Shown: positions 1 to 8,836, counted from the stretch's first letter. The stretch is DNA of 64,000 bases from SAR202 cluster bacterium AD-804-J14_MRT_500m (GCA_009391275.1 VEXF01000003.1:1-64000), one strand, 5' to 3'. Numbers and translations: made by a program. The notes: generated by a model not told the origin, from the sequence alone.

Positions 1-78
1 GACCCAAGGAAACCCGTTAAAGCTCCCGAGAAAAAGGAGGACAGCCCCGGCGGCTGCAAAGCTAAATTTTCGTTTTAA
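1..78 (+). other. possible C-terminal end of an upstream reading frame
   Basis: The first frame is open from the window edge to a TAA at 76-78 and encodes a charged tail ending in GGCKAKFSF. It is in the same frame as the following ATPase fragment but separated from it by the stop codon. The peptide does not resemble the N-terminal metal-binding or first membrane segments of a copper ATPase. It may be the end of an unrelated upstream gene or chance; too short to assign. Confidence 0.2.
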
Positions 79-138
79 AAGACTAGTTTCACGTGTGCGG
101 GTTCTAACGTCTTTGCACTCCCTGGTGTTGAGAGAGCG

Positions 139-1848
139 GTGCATTTCGATACGTCCGCTATTATCATTTCTTTGGTTCTGCTTGGCAGATATTTGGAGGC
201 GCGGGCAAAAGGGCAGACTTCGTCAGCAATTCGTCATCTAATAGAGCTCCGACCAGAGACCGCGTGTGTCCAACGAGATGGGAAAGAAATTGTAGTCTTT
301 GCTAGTGATATTGCCGTTGGAGATATATTGGTTGTCCGTCCGGGCGAGAATGTTTCTGCAGATGGCATGGTATTGGACGGCTACTCCTCAATAGATCAGT
401 CAATGATTAGCGGAGAAAGTATGCCGGTTGAGAAATCCCCAGGTTCGACAGTTTATGCCGGTACGATTAACCAAAAAGGTCTCCTTCGTGTAAAGAGCAC
501 CTGCGTTGGCGATAATACCACACTAGCTCAGATTATTAGGTTTGTAGAGGAAGCTCAGGGTTCTAAGGTTCCTATCCAGCGTTTAGTAGATAAAGTTGCC
601 GGCTATTTCGTGCCAACGATCATTGGAATTGCCATAGGGGCCTTTGTTATGTGGGCCATCATAGGCATGTCACAACCTTTTGGGATAACTTATGCCTTGC
701 TTATTTTCGTTGCCGTTTTGATTATTGCTTGTCCTTGTGCATTAGGTTTGGCTACGCCTACTGCGTTGATGGTTAGTATGGGCAGAGGTGCTGAGATTGG
801 AATCCTTGTGCGGAATGCTGAAGCCTTAGAGACAATTCGCAAGATTGACACGATCGTCTTGGATAAGACAGGAACTCTTACAAGGGGCCAACCGGCTGTA
901 ACCGATGTTTTATCTGTCGGTCTGGACAGCGAAAAACTTTTGACTATTGCAGCCTCGGTGGAAAATGGATCTGAACATGCTTTTGGCGAAGCAATTGTGA
1001 ACAAAGCCAAAGAAGATGGCCTCATTTTGACTCATGCTCGAGACTTCCGATCTGTGCCGGGTCGTGGAGTCACGGCAATAGTTGAAAATGACCACGTTGC
1101 TTTGGGGAATCATCTGTTTATGCGTGATCTAGGTATAGATCTCGATCGCATGCTTGTCGAAGCTGAAAAATTGTCCATGAATGGAAAAACTCCGATGTTT
1201 GTTGCAGTTGCTGGAGGTTTGGCAGGTGTTATTGCCATTTCTGATACTCTCAAGCCGGGTGCCGTCACGAGCATAGAAGAAATGAAAGACATTGGGCTGG
1301 AGGTTGTTATTATTACCGGTGACAATGAATATGTTGCAGTTGCTGTTGCTGAACAACTCGGCGTCCATCGGGTGTTTGCTGATATTCTTCCCGAAGACAA
1401 GGCAAAGATAATTGCTTCCCTGCAGTCGGAAGGCAAACGAGTTGCTATGGCCGGCGACGGAGTTAACGATGCTCCTGCGCTTAGTCAGTCCAATGTAGGT
1501 ATTGCTATGGGAACTGGAACCGATATAGCTATAAATTCATCCGACATTGTTTTAATGGGTGGAGATGTACAGCGACTTCCGGCGATATTTCAACTAAGCC
1601 GGGCGACAATCAATGTCATCAAACAGAATCTTTTCTGGGCTTTCTTTTACAACGTAGCTTTAGTGCCAGTGGCCGCCGGTGCTCTCTATCCTGTTTTTGC
1701 GCTGCTTGGCGGTGTCCCGGAAGGTCTTGGGTTTTTCTTTGGACAGCACGGCTTTCTCAATCCTGTACTTGCAGCTTTGGCGATGGCATTCAGTTCCGTC
1801 AGCGTGATAACTAATTCTCTTAGATTAAAGAGGTTAAAGTTCGGTTGA
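139..1848 (+). CDS. copper-type P1B ATPase, N-terminally truncated
   Basis: The 569-residue product would use ATP to move Cu+ or a similar soft metal across the inner membrane. Visible motifs are SGES (91-94, actuator), CPC in a membrane segment (198-200, metal site), DKTGTLT with phosphorylated D242, TGDN (about 363-366) and GDGVND (439-444). The protein begins at the membrane helix just before GRYLEARAKG, so the HMA domain and the first membrane helices found in full-length CopA (usually 700-800 residues) are missing. An in-frame TAA at 76-78 blocks extension, and the only in-frame start is GTG with no clear Shine-Dalgarno. The His-Pro pair of the nucleotide-binding domain reads SEHAF (H280, A281), so the proline is lost. 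It overlaps the next gene by 4 bases. The family is certain; function is doubtful, and it may be a relic. Confidence 0.85.
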   Translation: MHFDTSAIIISLVLLGRYLEARAKGQTSSAIRHLIELRPETACVQRDGKEIVVFASDIAVGDILVVRPGENVSADGMVLDGYSSIDQSMISGESMPVEKSPGSTVYAGTINQKGLLRVKSTCVGDNTTLAQIIRFVEEAQGSKVPIQRLVDKVAGYFVPTIIGIAIGAFVMWAIIGMSQPFGITYALLIFVAVLIIACPCALGLATPTALMVSMGRGAEIGILVRNAEALETIRKIDTIVLDKTGTLTRGQPAVTDVLSVGLDSEKLLTIAASVENGSEHAFGEAIVNKAKEDGLILTHARDFRSVPGRGVTAIVENDHVALGNHLFMRDLGIDLDRMLVEAEKLSMNGKTPMFVAVAGGLAGVIAISDTLKPGAVTSIEEMKDIGLEVVIITGDNEYVAVAVAEQLGVHRVFADILPEDKAKIIASLQSEGKRVAMAGDGVNDAPALSQSNVGIAMGTGTDIAINSSDIVLMGGDVQRLPAIFQLSRATINVIKQNLFWAFFYNVALVPVAAGALYPVFALLGGVPEGLGFFFGQHGFLNPVLAALAMAFSSVSVITNSLRLKRLKFG

Positions 1849-2045
1849 TAATTCTCAAACGAATCAAAGAGCTTTTAGGTTTAGGCAATAAACAGACAAT
1901 TGCAATAGATCCCATTTGTAAAATGGAAGTCGATGTATCAAGTCCTAGGGGCGGAACAACGGAATATATGGGTGTGCTATATTATTTTTGCGCGCCAAGC
2001 TGTAAACGAACGTTTGAGGGAAATCCCGAACAATACGTTTCGTAG
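1845..2045 (+). CDS. YHS-domain protein
   Basis: The 66-residue protein carries a YHS domain, with a DPICKMEV motif at residues 22-29 and a second cysteine pair region YYFCAPSCK near residues 45-53. YHS domains are small cysteine-rich modules often attached to or encoded beside copper and heavy-metal ATPases, where they probably bind metal. It starts with TTG overlapping the ATPase stop (TTGA), which indicates translational coupling. The short N-terminus (IKELLGLG) looks like a helix before the domain. Role in metal handling is inferred from family and neighbour. Confidence 0.75.
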   Translation: MIILKRIKELLGLGNKQTIAIDPICKMEVDVSSPRGGTTEYMGVLYYFCAPSCKRTFEGNPEQYVS

Positions 2046-2247
2046 ATTTGAGATCATGAAATCGGACGATTGGCCCGGAATAGACGATGTTAATCAAATC
2101 CTATTCGCGGAACCGTGACTGGTGTAGAATATGCGATCGTGTCAGGGAATGGCTTGCGACGTACAACGGAATTGAAACCTTTCATATCACTCGTTACAAT
2201 AAACGGAGCCCCTGAACACCTAGTTTATATGTTGGAGGCATTCCCAA

Positions 2248-2478
2248 TTGACCCAAATCGATATGCCAGAAATCATAGTTTATACTCATCCTGACTGCTC
2301 GTATTCAACTGCCGTAAAGATCGACTACGAAAATCAAGGAATAGAGTTCAAAGAAATTGATATTTCAGTTCACCCCGAAGCAATACCAGACCTGGAGCGG
2401 CTAGCAGGAGGTGAACGTATTACTCCTGTGATTGTTATAGGGGACGAGGTTACTATTGGGTTCAACGGCATTGGTTGA
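2248..2478 (+). CDS. glutaredoxin-like protein, single active-site cysteine
   Basis: The 76-residue protein has the glutaredoxin fold signature: beta strand IIVYTHPDC, active site CSYS (C17 to S20), the motif EIDIS, and the cis-proline ITPVIVIGDE near residues 58-67. The second active-site cysteine is serine, so only a monothiol reaction is possible. The start is TTG at 2248 with GGAGG at 2234-2238, 9 bases upstream. It stops just after GFNGIG, slightly earlier than most relatives, which continue for another helix. It follows the copper ATPase and YHS genes after about 200 bases with no convincing gene. It may act in thiol or metal homeostasis. Confidence 0.65.
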   Translation: MTQIDMPEIIVYTHPDCSYSTAVKIDYENQGIEFKEIDISVHPEAIPDLERLAGGERITPVIVIGDEVTIGFNGIG

Positions 2479-2630
2479 AGTTTTTAGATTTGGGCCGTCG
2501 GTCCAAATTAGTTGTATGAACTTCAAAGAACTGCTTGGTTAACACCACCTACAAACACTAGGTTGTATGGTAATCTGCCCATTGACACCACCATTTAACC
2601 CACCTACTATCGATACCTGTTATCTACCGC

Positions 2631-2708
2631 GGCCCGGTGGTGTAGCTGGTTTAACATATCGGCCTGTCAAGCCGAAGATCGGGGGTTCGAGTCCCCTCCG
2701 GGTCGCCA
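2631..2708 (+). tRNA. tRNA-Asp (GTC anticodon), CCA encoded
   Basis: A full cloverleaf can be drawn. The acceptor stem pairs 2631-2637 with 2698-2704, with one G-U pair. The anticodon stem TCGGC/GCCGA encloses the loop CTGTCAA, giving anticodon GTC. The T arm has TTCGAGT in its loop, the discriminator base is G as expected for tRNA-Asp, and CCA is encoded at 2706-2708. It is the only RNA gene seen in the window and lies at the end of the metal-related cluster. Confidence 0.97.
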
Positions 2709-2798
2709 CCTTATCACGTTGTTGTGGTTCTAAAGTTGTAGAGTAGGTCAGATTTTCCTGCTCAATTGCATGTCCCTTAAAAAGACTTGCACTATTGT

Positions 2799-4115
2799 CT
2801 AGTTTGACCCTTTATTGTGTACTATCGAATGTTCAGGCTTGGTTGCAAATAGGAAGAATAATCCGCTGAGAGCACTTATAGACCCCAGTATCAGAATTGC
2901 TAATGTATAGCTTCCTCTGGTATCAAACATCCAGGCAGCTATCAAAGGAGCCATAACCATCACGCCATATAATGGCACCATCGAGAGTCCGGTAATAGTT
3001 GCGAAGGCACGTTGTCCAAAGTAATCCCCGCGTATAGCCGTAGTGATGGCCACTCGTCCTCCGAACCCTATGCCGAATAGCACCACAAACATAATGGCTA
3101 TGGACATGTTTTGGGAGAATGCCCCGAGTATGAAACCGACTGATTGGCAGGTGCAAAATAGGAAGAGACCTAGGTTCTTTGGGATGCGATCTCCGATGTA
3201 ACCACCAATTAGGAGAAATACAGCAGCCATAGCCATAACCACTGACCACAATAAAGCTGAAGATTGCAGAGTTAGGCCTTGGTCAGTAAGCATTGGGACA
3301 AAATGAACAATCAGTATTCCTATGAGCATAGAAGAAAGAGCATGGCCCGCAGTAATGAGCCAAAAGGCTCGGGTTCGAACCGCTTGTTTGACCGTGAAGT
3401 TGCCATCTGACGCTATTCCGTCAGAGGTAGGTTCACTATAAGGTCGTGCTGAGCTTTTAACTTTCCGGGATTGCAAATACGCTGGATTCGGGCCATGGAT
3501 GAATGAGTCAGGTCGATTCTGGATGCAGATATAAACTGGTAAAGCAACCATCAAGAAAATTATTCCTATTCCTAATGCCGTATGCCTCCAGTCAAAATGT
3601 CCGGGCGTTAGGGCCCATGCTAAAACTGGAGCCAATAATAGACCTCCTATAAATTGACCCTCCCCGGCTACAGCCATAGCTTTAACTTTATTTGTTGTAA
3701 ACCAGTTGTTGATTGCAGACATCATCGGAAGCCAGATTCCGGCTGCAGAGCCCAGCATTATCATAGCAAAGGAGATATAAAATACTGGAAGGTTTTGCGT
3801 CTGGCTGAATATGATGAAGCCAATGCCGATGACCAACATTCCGAGTAAGGTCATCCGGTTAGCACCTAGTCGATCGATGAGCATTCCTATGATTGGACCA
3901 AGTAAACTACCTTCTAGTTGTGCTAAAGAGAACGCTCCGGTTAACTCTGTTCTACTCCAACCAAATTGAGATTCAAGCGTTTTGACCCATAACCCAGTGC
4001 CATACCAGATAGTGCCGCTTGCTAAACTCATCATCGCCAGCGTAAGAAAAACTAACTTCCATCCGTAATATAGATTGCGATAGCTTTTCCATAGATTGTG
4101 GATTGAATCTTTCAA
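2799..4115 (-). CDS. MFS transporter, monocarboxylate/OFA-like
   Basis: The 438-residue integral membrane protein shows about 12 hydrophobic segments in two groups of six, separated by a polar loop near residues 205-240. The loop motif GMLIDRLGANR after helix 2 and GGYIGDRIPKN in the second half are the paired MFS motif-A sequences. The N-terminus (YYGWKLVFLTLAMM, then FGWSRTELTGAFSLAQ) is typical of the OFA/monocarboxylate-like branch, which moves organic anions. The start is TTG with no clear Shine-Dalgarno. A related MFS protein is encoded at 32198-33544. Substrate unknown. Confidence 0.85.
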   Translation of the reverse strand: MKDSIHNLWKSYRNLYYGWKLVFLTLAMMSLASGTIWYGTGLWVKTLESQFGWSRTELTGAFSLAQLEGSLLGPIIGMLIDRLGANRMTLLGMLVIGIGFIIFSQTQNLPVFYISFAMIMLGSAAGIWLPMMSAINNWFTTNKVKAMAVAGEGQFIGGLLLAPVLAWALTPGHFDWRHTALGIGIIFLMVALPVYICIQNRPDSFIHGPNPAYLQSRKVKSSARPYSEPTSDGIASDGNFTVKQAVRTRAFWLITAGHALSSMLIGILIVHFVPMLTDQGLTLQSSALLWSVVMAMAAVFLLIGGYIGDRIPKNLGLFLFCTCQSVGFILGAFSQNMSIAIMFVVLFGIGFGGRVAITTAIRGDYFGQRAFATITGLSMVPLYGVMVMAPLIAAWMFDTRGSYTLAILILGSISALSGLFFLFATKPEHSIVHNKGSN

Positions 4116-4206
4116 TTGGGAAAGTTATTTTCAGATCAGGTTTATGGTTTGTTAGCTTTGGGAGCTTGTCATCCCGGGCAGAGTTGTTAGATTAAAATTG
4201 TACGTA

Positions 4207-5109
4207 CTACCCTACAGCTTCTTTGAATTTGCGTATGGCTTCTAAATGGTTTTCTGGAGACTCGAATCCGCATCTCATAGTGTTAAGGCTGACGTGCGTT
4301 GCACCAATCGATTCCCACCTAGAGACCTCCTCTGCCCATTGTTGGGGTGAACTATCAGAAAACGCGTCTATGTGTCCGTCAATACCTAGTTCGGAAGGGT
4401 CCCTTCCTGCCTTCTCCATATAATTGTGCATCTTCTTTAGACGATTAAAGCTAGATTCATCGTGTAAAAATGGGGAAGGTATCGAATAAGGAAACCAGCC
4501 GTCACCATATTTGGCAATCCTTTTCATCATGAGATCCGAACTCCCTCCGAACCACAAAGGTATGGATTTATGTGTCGGTAAGGGATTTATTCCCGCATGT
4601 GGTATGTTGTGCCACTGCCCTTTGAATTGCATACTTTGATTCTTCCATAATGCCTGCATAACCTCTATCTGTTCATCTAGTTTGCGGCCCCTATCGTTGA
4701 ATGTCGCATTCATAGCTTCGTATTCAACCTGGTTCCATCCACCTCCGATACCTAGTCTAAATTTGCCTCTGCAAAGTCTATCTAGTTCTGCAGCCTGTTT
4801 TGCTACTAATGCGGTCTGACGTTGAGGTAGTACCAACACAGAAATCGATAGTTCAAGTTTGGGAGTTAACCCGGCTAGCCAACCGAAAAAAACAAAAGGT
4901 TCATGGAAAGGATGTTCCAATCGATAAGTACCCTTGCCAGCTTTGTGTCGCGTTTCCCACTGTTCGTAGTAACGCGTATCTGCACCTAATACGTGGTCGT
5001 ACGCAAGAATATGATTATATCCTAGGGATTGTGTTGCCTCCGCGTACTCGCGGACCGCTCCCATGTCGCCTCCAATTTCGGTCGTTGGGAAAATCACTCC
5101 TAATTTCAT
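4207..5109 (-). CDS. luciferase-like (LLM) flavin oxidoreductase
   Basis: The 300-residue protein is a single-domain TIM-barrel flavoprotein of the bacterial-luciferase-like family, using reduced FMN or F420. The N-terminus KLGVIFPTTEIGGD, the LGYNHILAYDHVLG segment, LGIGGGWNQVEYEAM (around residues 119-133) and PLWFGGSSDLMMKRIAKYGDGW are family hallmarks; the last two line the cofactor pocket. Its ATG overlaps the stop of the upstream SDR (ATGA), so it is the last gene of a four-gene operon. The N-terminal pattern resembles F420-dependent members, but the cofactor cannot be fixed from sequence alone. Confidence 0.88.
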   Translation of the reverse strand: MKLGVIFPTTEIGGDMGAVREYAEATQSLGYNHILAYDHVLGADTRYYEQWETRHKAGKGTYRLEHPFHEPFVFFGWLAGLTPKLELSISVLVLPQRQTALVAKQAAELDRLCRGKFRLGIGGGWNQVEYEAMNATFNDRGRKLDEQIEVMQALWKNQSMQFKGQWHNIPHAGINPLPTHKSIPLWFGGSSDLMMKRIAKYGDGWFPYSIPSPFLHDESSFNRLKKMHNYMEKAGRDPSELGIDGHIDAFSDSSPQQWAEEVSRWESIGATHVSLNTMRCGFESPENHLEAIRKFKEAVG

Positions 5110-5966
5110 ATCCTATCGCTTCTTTCTTCAGCCCCTGTTAAATTCGTGCTTAGTGTCCACAATCTGTTAGCGGTCAGATAATCATATGAAAATTCAGAGG
5201 ATGCTATTGGTTCACAGTTGTCAAAATACTTTCCAGTTTCTCCTACCACATCGGGGGATGTTGCCAAATAGACAGATGTGGTCGCTCCTTGTTTAGAACT
5301 GACTCCTCGTAATTTTAGAAGATATGTTAGAACGGGTCCCAAAAGACCATTGTCGGATAGTAGGTTTGTCGAAACCACTCCGGGATGAAGAGCGTTTGCG
5401 GTCACCCCGGTTCCTTTCAGGCGTCTGGCAAGTTCATATGTAAATAGGATATTGCAAAGCTTGGACATCCGGTATGCCTTTATACCTAGCAGGTATCGTC
5501 GTCGACATTCTATATCATGGAAATCTATCGTCGTATTCTGATGTGCTGTAGATGATACATTCACAATTCTCGATGGTGAACTAAAGATCAATCGATTTAT
5601 TAATAGCTGCGTTAGTAGGAAATAACTTAGATGGTTTAGAGCAAAAGTCATCTCTATACCGTCTACACTTGTTTGCCTATGTATGAATATCTTACCGGCA
5701 TTATTTATTAAGACATCTAGTTTAGAGTAACTCGCCAAGAATTTATCGGCGAGATTGTGTATTGCTGCTTGTGATGACAGATCCGCAATGATGAATTCTA
5801 TTAAGTTATTTCCGGTCTCTTTTTGGATCTCTGTGACAGCAGTGATAGCTCTCTCGACATTGCGTCCTACTATCACCACAGAGGCGCCAAGCCTGGCCAA
5901 TTCTCTAGCGGTCTCTTTCCCGATACCGGAAGTTCCTCCGGTAACTAAGCAGATCTTGCCGTGCAT
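5106..5966 (-). CDS. short-chain dehydrogenase/reductase, retinol-dehydrogenase-like
   Basis: A classical SDR of 286 residues, an NAD(P)-dependent oxidoreductase. Motifs are TGGTSGIG near residues 9-16, NNAG, the catalytic serine in VSSTAHQ and the YxxxK pair in AYRMSK, followed by LHPGVVSTNLL. The extended middle and C-terminus resemble the retinol dehydrogenase/WW-oxidoreductase branch. I chose ATG 5966 because it starts directly on the Rossmann strand and lies 11 bases after the nitroreductase stop. The frame is open further upstream to 6014, but that would overlap the nitroreductase. Third gene of the four-gene operon. Substrate unknown. Confidence 0.87.
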   Translation of the reverse strand: MHGKICLVTGGTSGIGKETARELARLGASVVIVGRNVERAITAVTEIQKETGNNLIEFIIADLSSQAAIHNLADKFLASYSKLDVLINNAGKIFIHRQTSVDGIEMTFALNHLSYFLLTQLLINRLIFSSPSRIVNVSSTAHQNTTIDFHDIECRRRYLLGIKAYRMSKLCNILFTYELARRLKGTGVTANALHPGVVSTNLLSDNGLLGPVLTYLLKLRGVSSKQGATTSVYLATSPDVVGETGKYFDNCEPIASSEFSYDYLTANRLWTLSTNLTGAEERSDRI

Positions 5967-5977
5967 ATTCACCAGGC

Positions 5978-6511
5978 TTATTTGAATGTTTCCCAGAATG
6001 TAAGGTCTTCCCATCTAATGACCCTCCATTTGCCCGATGCCTGTTGTTTACCTGGAATAGGCCATCCCATGCATAGGATCATTTCTGGTATCAATCGATG
6101 CGGCATATTTAGTATTTCGCTTACTCCTGCTTTGCTAAAAGATGTGACAGGCCCAGTCCCTAATCCTAGCGAATGTGCAGCTAATATCATGTTTTCGGCC
6201 GCAGTCCCAACATCTATATACATTGTCTTCTCATGAGGAGGAATCCCGTGGCGTGAAAGTTCATCTAGGTCGCGACAGATAATAATGATGGCCGTTGGAT
6301 GTTGAAACATTCCTGGGCAGACCATGCGCAGAAGACGTAATGTTAATTGATCCTGTACCACTACAAAACGATGAGGACGCCGGTTGCCAGCACTAGGAGC
6401 CCATCTCCCGGCCTCTAACACCTGCTCAATAATGTTCCGTTCTATCGGAGCGTCTTGAAGTCCTCTAGATACGCGCCGGCTTTTTATCGCTTTCAATATC
6501 TGGTTGGTCAT
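5978..6511 (-). CDS. nitroreductase-family protein
   Basis: A 177-residue FMN-dependent nitroreductase-fold protein. It has the N-terminal AIKSRRVSRG segment that binds FMN phosphate, the AGRWAPSAGNRRPHRFVVV motif at about residues 34-52, and the C-terminal GLGTGPVTSF plus MGWPIPG sequences of the family. These enzymes form dimers and transfer hydride from NAD(P)H to nitro groups, quinones or, in some branches, remove halogens. Its ATG overlaps the stop of the upstream small gene (ATGA). Operon partners are an SDR and an LLM enzyme, which suggests joint processing of one compound. Confidence 0.88.
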   Translation of the reverse strand: MTNQILKAIKSRRVSRGLQDAPIERNIIEQVLEAGRWAPSAGNRRPHRFVVVQDQLTLRLLRMVCPGMFQHPTAIIIICRDLDELSRHGIPPHEKTMYIDVGTAAENMILAAHSLGLGTGPVTSFSKAGVSEILNMPHRLIPEMILCMGWPIPGKQQASGKWRVIRWEDLTFWETFK

Positions 6512-6828
6512 ACAACTTTCCCTCCAAACCCAGAACGACCAATAAGATGCCTAGCAATTTTTCTACATAATTCGTCAAGGCTAGCACTGTATTGTTCTAA
6601 TCCAGCCTGCCGAAAAGACTTAGGAGCAGGATTTAAAAATTCCTTTAGAAATTGGTGTCCTTCGGGTGAAACCCTATCTAGTATGAACTCGCGCAGGCGC
6701 CCAGCAGCTGTAAGCATACGCATTGGCGCGTAATCTGGAGGTTCGTCTATCTGTGTTCGGGCTGCTGTGATTAGGAATGCAAGCAACTCTATAGCTTCTG
6801 ATTCGGTTAACACCATATTTGAGCTCAT
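6508..6828 (-). CDS. small uncharacterised protein, DUF6092-like
   Basis: A 106-residue soluble, mostly helical protein. The segments ESEAIELLAFLITAARTQ and PDYAPMRMLTAAGRL are recalled from small proteins annotated DUF6092 in actinobacteria and Chloroflexota; this match is from memory and unverified. No catalytic motif is visible. The start is ATG with GAGG about 6 bases upstream. It is the first gene of the operon with nitroreductase, SDR and LLM, and its stop overlaps the nitroreductase start. It might be an accessory or regulatory subunit. Confidence 0.6.
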   Translation of the reverse strand: MSSNMVLTESEAIELLAFLITAARTQIDEPPDYAPMRMLTAAGRLREFILDRVSPEGHQFLKEFLNPAPKSFRQAGLEQYSASLDELCRKIARHLIGRSGFGGKVV

Positions 6829-6994
6829 TTTTTACCTCGACATTAATATATTTCCAGAAGCTTCAAGTGTAATAAATTAAATGGCTTGTCTTTTCTTGTG
6901 ATTGTGTATGAATATCTCTCTATTTCACTTGAGTGATGGATCTTCGTGTACGGTGATTTTAGATCGGCGTACCTACTACTGCCAACTTTTCACA

Positions 6995-7023
6995 TTGACC
7001 CGTAGAAGTCTCAATGCTACAGT
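6995..7023 (+). promoter_or_regulatory. sigma-70-like promoter for the 7100 amidohydrolase
   Basis: TTGACC at 6995-7000 and TACAGT at 7018-7023 are separated by 17 bases, about 75 bases before the start codon. Position and spacing fit a housekeeping promoter. The -10 box has four of six consensus bases, so the call is moderate. Confidence 0.4.
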
Positions 7024-7099
7024 CGAGACAGCGTAACCAACAATCTGTAATCCCTCCAACTCCACTCCATTGTTAAACGCAGATTGTAAGGAGAATCAA

Positions 7100-8836
7100 A
7101 TGGCAGATTATGACATTCTTATCAAAGCTGGAACTATAGTGGATGGGACTCGTACTCCTAGATTTGTGAGTGACGTTGCGATAAAAGACGGTAAGATCGC
7201 TAAAATAGGTGGGGTAAAAGGGGCGACTGCCGACAAAATCTTAGATGCTTCCGGGCTTATAGTGGCGCCAGGATTTGTTGATCTCCACACCCATTATGAC
7301 GCTCAATTGTTCTGGGACCCTTATTTTTCAGTCTCGGGTTGGCATGGCGTTACATCTGTTGCCATAGGAAACTGTGGTTTTGGTTTCGCACCATGTCGTC
7401 CAGCAGATCAGGAACGATCCATGCTGTCCATGACCCGTAACGAAGCAATACCTTTCGACGCTATGAAGGCGGGTATGCCTTGGGATTGGGTGACATTTCC
7501 TGAATATTTAGATTCAGTCGATCGAGTGTCTAAGAGTGTTAACGTTCTGAGTTATGTCCCACTTTCTCCTATCTACGCTTGGGTCATGGGGTTTGATGAG
7601 GCGAAATCTAGGAGACCAACTAGTTCTGAACTAGCAGAGATGCAGCGCCTAGTACATGAAGGCATGGACGCCGGAGGAGGTGGATGGTCCGCTCAAGTGT
7701 TTGGGGCTGGCTCTAGTCAGCGGGATTTCGATGGAACCCCAATGATTACTGATCTCATGACCGATTCAGAAATCCTCGCCTTTGGAGAAGTCCTTGCTCA
7801 GCGAGACGAAGGATTCATAGAGTTAGCTTACCGGGGATCTGGTGAAGGTGTTACCAGCCGTGTCTTAGATAACGATACCATAAGACTTTTCGAGGAGTTG
7901 GCTCGTGTTTCGAACCGACCGATTTTATACCAGGTTGTTCGTGCAATGGCCGCTGATCCAGATCAGCACCGGGTTAAACTTCGATGGTTAGAAGACTGCG
8001 CACAACGAGGGTTAAGAGTATTCGGTCAGGGACAAACATATAGGTCAGGATTTGAATTCACTTTCGAAGACTGGAATTTGTTTGACTCCAGTCCTATCTG
8101 GAGGGAAGTTACGCTTGGCTCTGTTGACGAACGTTTGGCTAAGATGAAAGATGCTGGCTTACGAGCGCAACTCCGTTCAGAATGGGATTCTGGCGTACAT
8201 CCATTTGGGGAAATACAAGACGCCGGTTCCATACCAGCCCTAGTTGTGGAAGAAGCTGGAAGCCTAGATCTCCAATCCTACGTCGGAAAATCCGTAGGTC
8301 AAATTGCCAACGAAGAAGGAAAACATGTCATTGATGCCTTGTTAGATCTTGTGGTGCAGGATAACCTTCAAACGGAATTTTATGCAGCGGTAGGAAGAGA
8401 TAATCCGCACTATACTGCCGAAATCCTCAAATCTTCCACCACAGTGGCGGGAGTTTCTGATGGTGGCGCTCATGTAAAATTCATGGCGGGAGGCACTTTT
8501 ACGACTGACATGCTGACATGGTTAGTTCGTGATGAAGGTGTGGTAAGCCTAGAAGACGCCCATTACAAACTCAGTTATCTCCCAGCATTTGTCGGAGGAT
8601 TTCATGATCGAGGATTCCTCCGCGAAGGTGCTCCTGCGGATGTTATAGTCTACGATTTGGAGAATCTTGCAATGGGCGATATGGAGATTGTGCATGATCT
8701 TCCTGATGGCGATTGGCGCCGGGTACAGCACTCTGAGGGTTATCGGTGGACTATTGTCAACGGACAAATCACCTTGGAAAATGGCCACCCCACAGGTCTA
8801 TTATCGGGCAAGCTTCTCCGGCATGGTAGAGGTTAG
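7100..8836 (+). CDS. N-acyl-D-amino-acid deacylase-like amidohydrolase
   Basis: The 578-residue metal-dependent hydrolase has the amidohydrolase N-terminal strand set (YDILIKAGTIVDGT, then APGFVDLHTHYD), which supplies the HxH metal ligands. It continues with GNCGFGFAPCRP, characteristic of D-aminoacylases, and the late SDGGAHVKF segment, which supplies the catalytic aspartate. Family members remove acyl groups from N-acyl-D-amino acids or cleave related amides. ATG 7100 is chosen because AAGGAG lies at 7088-7093, 6 bases upstream; the frame is open 30 bases further 5'. The gene stands alone, divergent from the preceding operon. Confidence 0.85.
   Translation: MADYDILIKAGTIVDGTRTPRFVSDVAIKDGKIAKIGGVKGATADKILDASGLIVAPGFVDLHTHYDAQLFWDPYFSVSGWHGVTSVAIGNCGFGFAPCRPADQERSMLSMTRNEAIPFDAMKAGMPWDWVTFPEYLDSVDRVSKSVNVLSYVPLSPIYAWVMGFDEAKSRRPTSSELAEMQRLVHEGMDAGGGGWSAQVFGAGSSQRDFDGTPMITDLMTDSEILAFGEVLAQRDEGFIELAYRGSGEGVTSRVLDNDTIRLFEELARVSNRPILYQVVRAMAADPDQHRVKLRWLEDCAQRGLRVFGQGQTYRSGFEFTFEDWNLFDSSPIWREVTLGSVDERLAKMKDAGLRAQLRSEWDSGVHPFGEIQDAGSIPALVVEEAGSLDLQSYVGKSVGQIANEEGKHVIDALLDLVVQDNLQTEFYAAVGRDNPHYTAEILKSSTTVAGVSDGGAHVKFMAGGTFTTDMLTWLVRDEGVVSLEDAHYKLSYLPAFVGGFHDRGFLREGAPADVIVYDLENLAMGDMEIVHDLPDGDWRRVQHSEGYRWTIVNGQITLENGHPTGLLSGKLLRHGRG

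Noticed and set aside
690..1436. several minus-strand frames inside the ATPase gene
   Set aside because: They are antisense to clearly recognisable P-type ATPase motifs and have no family-like features.
2056..2215. short frame with a WCRIC-like motif near the glutaredoxin gene
   Set aside because: The CxxC pattern is suggestive of a thioredoxin fragment but only about 41 codons, without ribosome site; treated as chance or relic.
2115..2294. 59-codon GTG frame between the YHS and glutaredoxin genes
   Set aside because: No ribosome site, overlaps the better supported glutaredoxin start, and the peptide is unlike any family I know.
2631..2708. attachment site at tRNA-Asp
   Set aside because: No integrase and no repeated tRNA end was found by eye in the window, so an active integration site cannot be claimed.
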